In this document: in pieces, positions 15,044 to 18,175 of the stretch
Layout: each line of letters opens with the position of its first letter
Position numbering within the stretch: position 1 is the stretch's first letter
Source of the DNA: Streptosporangiaceae bacterium
GTDB lineage: Bacteria; Actinomycetota; Actinomycetes; Streptosporangiales; Streptosporangiaceae
DNA: 18,175 nt
Direction of reading: 5' to 3'
Assembly (NCBI GenBank): GCA_030039095.1
Contig: JASHQP010000554.1
Location: 1-18,175, forward strand
Position numbers and translations under genes: made by a program
The notes under the pieces: model-generated
What the model saw: the letters and a program-made list of their open reading frames with translations, nothing else
Database searches by the model: none
What the model was told of the DNA's origin: nothing

Positions 15044-16267
15044 ATGACGTATGACCTGGTGATCAAGGGCGGCCACGTGCTGGACCCCGGCCAGGGGCTG
15101 GACGAAGTGCTGGACATCGCGATCAGCGGTGGCAAGATCGCGCGGATCGCCGGGGACATCTCAGCCGCGGATGCGGCGCGGGTGATGGAGATACGCGGGC
15201 CGGGCCGGCACGTCGTGCCCGGGCTGATCGACCTGCATACCCATGTGGCGCACGGTGCGGTCACCGAAGGCGTCGGGATGGGATGCTGTGACCCCGACGT
15301 CATTGGCGTGCGGTCCGGGGTCACCACGGTTGTGGACTGCGGCTCGGTCGGCGTGGCGAACATCGGGGTATTCCCGGCGCACATTCTGCCGAGAACCGCC
15401 ACCCGGGTGATCACCTACGTCAACATCGGCAGCCACGCGCACACGATGCCCGGCCCGGCGGACGTCGCCAGCCTGGACGACATCGACCGTGCCGCGCTCG
15501 AGTCATGCGCGGAGCACAACCCCGGCCTGATTGCCGGCGTCAAGCTCCGGCTGGTGGGCCCGGCCATGGCCGAGCTCGGCGAGGAAGTGATCAGGGCGTC
15601 CAGGCAGGCAGCCAGGTACCACAGCGTCCCCCTTATGGTGCACATCGGCGACTTCACCGCCACGACCGAGGAAGCGGCGAAGCGATCCGGGCAGCTGACC
15701 AGGTTCCTGCTCCAGACGATGGAGCCCGGCGACATCCTGACCCATTTGTGCACGCCGAACGCCGGGCGGGTGCTCGACTCCTCCGGCCATCCATACCCCG
15801 AGGTTGCGGAGGCCCGTGCGAACGGTGTCGTGCTCGACTCGGCGCTAGGCCGGGGCAACTTCGGCTACGAAGTCGCCAGCCGGCAGGCCCAGCTCGGGCT
15901 GCACCCCGACACGATCAGCAGCGACCTGACGGCCCTCGGACAGACCTTCCACAGCCTGCTGGAGTGCATGGCCAAGTTCATGGCCATCGGGTACAGCCTC
16001 CCCGACGTGGTGCGGATGACGACGGCCAACCCGGCCAGGGTCCTGGGCATGGCCGACGAGATCGGCGCGCTCGCGGTCGGCAGGGACGCCGATGTCACGA
16101 TCCTGGAGCTGTCCGAAGGAGACTTCAGCTTCACCGACACCACGGGCCGGGCGTTCCGTGGGGGCTACGGCCTCGTTCCCGTGCAGACGCTCCGCGCTGG
16201 CCAGGTCCATGCGCCGCACTGGGGCACTCACCCTTGGGGCTGGCTGCCGGCGTCGGCGGGCCAGTGA
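15044..16267 (+). CDS. Amidohydrolase-superfamily metallohydrolase (amidohydrolase/deacetylase type)
   Basis: The 407-residue cytosolic protein has the composite fold of the superfamily: an N-terminal beta segment with VIKGGHVLDPGQ, then the barrel. The dinuclear metal ligands are all visible: His65 and His67 (LHTH), Lys167 as the likely carboxylated bridge (AGVKLRL), His200 (MVHIGD), His234 (LTHLCTP) and the catalytic Asp294 (SSDLT). The C-terminal NPARVLGMADEIGALAVGRDADV segment is typical. The closest recognisable group is the amidohydrolase/deacetylase set related to dihydroorotase and D-aminoacylases, which hydrolyse amides, cyclic imides or esters. It is the last gene of the plus-strand run, 15 bases after the second MetE-like gene, with GGAGG at 15030-15034 as RBS. 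It may hydrolyse the amide released by the propeller lyase, but that link is a guess. Confidence 0.88.
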   Translation: MTYDLVIKGGHVLDPGQGLDEVLDIAISGGKIARIAGDISAADAARVMEIRGPGRHVVPGLIDLHTHVAHGAVTEGVGMGCCDPDVIGVRSGVTTVVDCGSVGVANIGVFPAHILPRTATRVITYVNIGSHAHTMPGPADVASLDDIDRAALESCAEHNPGLIAGVKLRLVGPAMAELGEEVIRASRQAARYHSVPLMVHIGDFTATTEEAAKRSGQLTRFLLQTMEPGDILTHLCTPNAGRVLDSSGHPYPEVAEARANGVVLDSALGRGNFGYEVASRQAQLGLHPDTISSDLTALGQTFHSLLECMAKFMAIGYSLPDVVRMTTANPARVLGMADEIGALAVGRDADVTILELSEGDFSFTDTTGRAFRGGYGLVPVQTLRAGQVHAPHWGTHPWGWLPASAGQ

Positions 16268-16273
16268 CCAGTC

Positions 16274-16292
16274 GCCGGCGGGCAGGGCCGGC
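16274..16292. terminator. Possible bidirectional hairpin at the convergent gene junction
   Basis: Two copies of the self-complementary hexamer GCCGGC (16274-16279 and 16287-16292) can pair around a 7-base loop in the 33-base gap between the converging amidohydrolase and ammonia-lyase genes. There is no T-tract on either strand. GC-only hairpins occur often by chance in this composition, so this is a weak call. Confidence 0.25.
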
Positions 16293-16300
16293 ATCCCACC

Positions 16301-17905
16301 TCACCGCAGTTCGCCGCCGGCGGCGGACACGGCTGCGGCGAGCCTTCCGCTGCGGAGCAGGTCCTCGGCGGCGGCGAGCTCCGGCGCCAGGAACCGGTCG
16401 GCGCCCGGGCCCGGCACGGCAGTGCGCAGCTCGGCGACGGCGGCAGCGGTGGCCCGCGAGGGCTGCAGCGGGGCCCGCAGGTCGATGCCGCGAGCGGCGG
16501 CGACCAGCTCAATGGCCAGGATCCGGCGCAGGTTCGCGACCGAGGAGCGCAGCTTGCGCGCCGCGCCCCAGCCCATCGACACGTGATCCTCCTGCATCGC
16601 CGAACTCGGGATCGAGTCCACGCTGGCCGGGGCGGCCAGCCGCTTGTTCTCGGCGACCATCGCGGCCTGGGTGTACTGCGCGATCATCAGGCCGGAGTCC
16701 ACGCCGGGGTCGTCCGCCAGGAACGGCGGCAGGCCGCCCGAGCGCGCCGGGTCCAGCAGCCGGTCGGTGCGCCGTTCCGCCATCGAGCCCAGATCGGCGG
16801 CCGCGATCGCGAGGAAGTCGAGCACGTAGGCGACGGGCGCGCCGTGGAAGTTCCCGTTCGAGGTCACCCGGCCGTCGGCCAGCACGACCGGGTTGTCGAT
16901 CGCGGCGGCGAGTTCCCGCGCCGCCACGGTCTCGGCGTGCGCCACCGTGTCCCGCACCGCCCCGGTGACCTGCGGGGCGCAGCGCAGCGAGTACGCGTCC
17001 TGCACCCGGGTGTCGCCCTCACGGTGCGAGGCGACGATCTGCGAGCCGGCCAGCACCCGCAGCATGTTGTCCGCGCTGGCCGCCTGGCCGGGATGCGGCC
17101 GCAGCGGCAGGTGCAGCTCGGGCAGGAACACCTGGTCGGTGCCCAGCAGCGCCTCGACGCTCATCGCGGCGATGACGTCGGCCGCCGTGCACAGCGCGGC
17201 GAGGTCGGCGCAGGCCATGATCAGCATGCCGAGCATGCCGTCGGTGCCGTTGATGAGCGCCAGCCCCTCCTTCGCCTCCAGGGCGACCGGCGTGATCCCG
17301 GCGCGGTCGAGGGCCGCCGCGCCGGACACCCGCTCACCCTCCCTCGTCATCGCCTCGCCCTCGCCGAGGAGCACGAGCGCGCAGTGCGCGAGCGGGGCGA
17401 GGTCGCCGCTGCAGCCGAGCGACCCGTGCTCCGGCACCACCGGGGTGATGCCGGCGTTCAGCATGGCCGCGAGCGTCTCGGCCACCACCGGCCTGACGCC
17501 GGTCCGGCCGGACGCGAGCGTCTTGCACCGCAGGAACATGAGCGCCCGGACGACCTCCCGCTCGACCGGGTCCCCGGCGCCGGCCGCGTGCGACCGGATG
17601 AGGCTGAGCTGCAGCTTCGCGCGCAGGTCCGGGCTGATGTGCCGGGTGGCGAGCGCCCCGAACCCGGTCGAGATGCCGTAGGCGGGCGTGGGCGCCGCGG
17701 CGAGGTCGTCGACGACGCTGCGCGAGGCGGCCATCGCGTCCAGCGCCGCCGCCGCCAGCCGGACCGGTGCGTCGCGCCTGGCGACCTCCAGCACGTCGGC
17801 CGGGGTGACCCCGGCCGTCCCGATCACGATCTCGCCGGCTGTCTCGCCGGCCTCGGTCTGTGCCGCGGGCACGGCGTCGCTCAGCACGGGCTCGGTCGCG
17901 GTCAT
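16301..17905 (-). CDS. Histidine/aromatic amino acid ammonia-lyase family protein (MIO-type)
   Basis: At 534 residues this matches HAL-family size. Family enzymes eliminate ammonia from histidine, phenylalanine or tyrosine using an MIO electrophile made from an internal tripeptide. That tripeptide here is Cys165-Ser166-Gly167 in GSLGCSGDLAPLAH instead of the usual Ala-Ser-Gly; Ser and Gly are intact, so MIO formation remains plausible. Other family residues are in place: Tyr76 (YGISTGFG), the VQDAYSLRC segment, and AENKRLAAPASVDSIPSSAMQEDHVSM. The substrate-selecting pair is Ser105-His106 (LIRSHAAG), the pattern of histidine ammonia-lyases rather than PAL. The ATG is preceded on the minus strand by AAAGGAG six bases away. 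It runs opposite to the main operon and 45 bases after a third MetE-like gene, with no other hut genes, so simple histidine degradation is not certain. Confidence 0.88.
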   Translation of the reverse strand: MTATEPVLSDAVPAAQTEAGETAGEIVIGTAGVTPADVLEVARRDAPVRLAAAALDAMAASRSVVDDLAAAPTPAYGISTGFGALATRHISPDLRAKLQLSLIRSHAAGAGDPVEREVVRALMFLRCKTLASGRTGVRPVVAETLAAMLNAGITPVVPEHGSLGCSGDLAPLAHCALVLLGEGEAMTREGERVSGAAALDRAGITPVALEAKEGLALINGTDGMLGMLIMACADLAALCTAADVIAAMSVEALLGTDQVFLPELHLPLRPHPGQAASADNMLRVLAGSQIVASHREGDTRVQDAYSLRCAPQVTGAVRDTVAHAETVAARELAAAIDNPVVLADGRVTSNGNFHGAPVAYVLDFLAIAAADLGSMAERRTDRLLDPARSGGLPPFLADDPGVDSGLMIAQYTQAAMVAENKRLAAPASVDSIPSSAMQEDHVSMGWGAARKLRSSVANLRRILAIELVAAARGIDLRAPLQPSRATAAAVAELRTAVPGPGADRFLAPELAAAEDLLRSGRLAAAVSAAGGELR

Positions 17906-17915
17906 CGGCGGCTCC

Positions 17916-17943
17916 TTTGTCGTCGGCGAGCGTTTGTCGTCGG
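17916..17943 (-). repeat. Two 11-bp direct repeats just before the ammonia-lyase RBS
   Basis: TTTGTCGTCGG occurs at 17916-17926 and again at 17933-17943, 17 bases apart. On the minus strand each reads CCGACGACAAA, and the second copy runs into the AAAGGAG Shine-Dalgarno of the ammonia-lyase gene. The pair fills most of the 45-base gap between the MetE-like and ammonia-lyase genes. It could be a tandem binding site or a local duplication. Confidence 0.6.
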
Positions 17944-17950
17944 TGTGGGG

Positions 17951-18175
17951 TCAGCCCCAGACGTCTCGGGCGGTCTCTACGATCAGCCGGAGCTTGGCCA
18001 CCTCCTGGTCGTAGCTGACGACGTTGCCCTCGACGGTGGAGGAGAAGCCGCACTGCGGGGACAGGCACAGCTGGTCCAGCGGCACGTACTTGGCGGCCTC
18101 GTCGATCCGCCGCTTCAGCGCGTCCTTGGACTCCAGCCCGCCCCGCTTGGTGGTGACCAGGCCGAGCACGACCAT
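17951..18175 (-). CDS. Third MetE-like (methionine synthase II family) protein, C-terminal fragment at window edge
   Basis: Only the last 74 residues are visible; the frame is open to the window end and the Met there is internal to the family fold. The segments VVLGLVTTKRGGLESKDALKRRIDEA and LCLSPQCGFSST, then a C-terminal LRLIVETARDVWG, are characteristic of the cobalamin-independent methionine synthase C-terminal domain, and Cys42 of the fragment is the last zinc ligand. The motif SPQCGF differs from the ADCGF and TDCGI of the two plus-strand paralogues, so this is a distinct branch. It precedes the ammonia-lyase gene in the same direction with a 45-base gap and is probably co-transcribed with it. 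Confidence 0.85.
   Translation of the reverse strand: MVVLGLVTTKRGGLESKDALKRRIDEAAKYVPLDQLCLSPQCGFSSTVEGNVVSYDQEVAKLRLIVETARDVWG

Overview
The window comes from a very GC-rich genome. Codon third positions are nearly all G or C, GTG and TTG starts are common, and translationally coupled 4-base GTGA/ATGA overlaps are frequent. Gene families and style suggest an actinomycete chromosome; genus or species cannot be read from the sequence. I see no mobile elements, tRNA, rRNA or CRISPR, and no regulatory gene.

Layout: (1) 2-748, the 3' end of an MFS exporter gene, followed by a terminator-like hairpin. (2) 749-1030, a leader with several inverted repeats. One is a 15-pair hairpin that contains both the Shine-Dalgarno and the start codon of the next gene. 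(3) 1031-16267, twelve tightly packed plus-strand genes that look like one catabolic operon: a branched-chain-amino-acid (Liv) type substrate-binding lipoprotein, an SDR dehydrogenase, a double-module class III CoA-transferase, a short zinc MetE-like enzyme, an intradiol dioxygenase, a fused LivH-LivM permease, LivG and LivF ATPases, a ThDP-dependent decarboxylase/lyase, an NHL beta-propeller resembling peptidyl-alpha-hydroxyglycine amidating lyase, a second MetE-like enzyme, and a dinuclear-metal amidohydrolase. (4) 16301-18175, a convergent minus-strand pair: a histidine/aromatic ammonia-lyase family enzyme and, upstream of it, the C-terminal end of a third MetE-like protein.

Reading them together (inference): the Liv transporter genes are interleaved with enzyme genes, so the operon probably imports one small polar compound and degrades it. 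The enzyme set covers an amidohydrolase, a possible carbinolamide lyase, methyl or thiol/alkyl transfer on zinc (MetE-like), C-C bond chemistry on ThDP, oxidation (SDR), CoA activation and ring cleavage, with ammonia elimination next door. I do not recognise a described pathway with this combination, and the substrate is unknown.

Points most worth a second look: the start-codon-sequestering hairpin at 1003-1038, the repeated MetE-like enzymes, the PAL-like propeller with its metal and catalytic residues in place, the CoA-transferase with a probably dead first module, and the ammonia-lyase with a Cys-Ser-Gly instead of Ala-Ser-Gly prosthetic-group triad.
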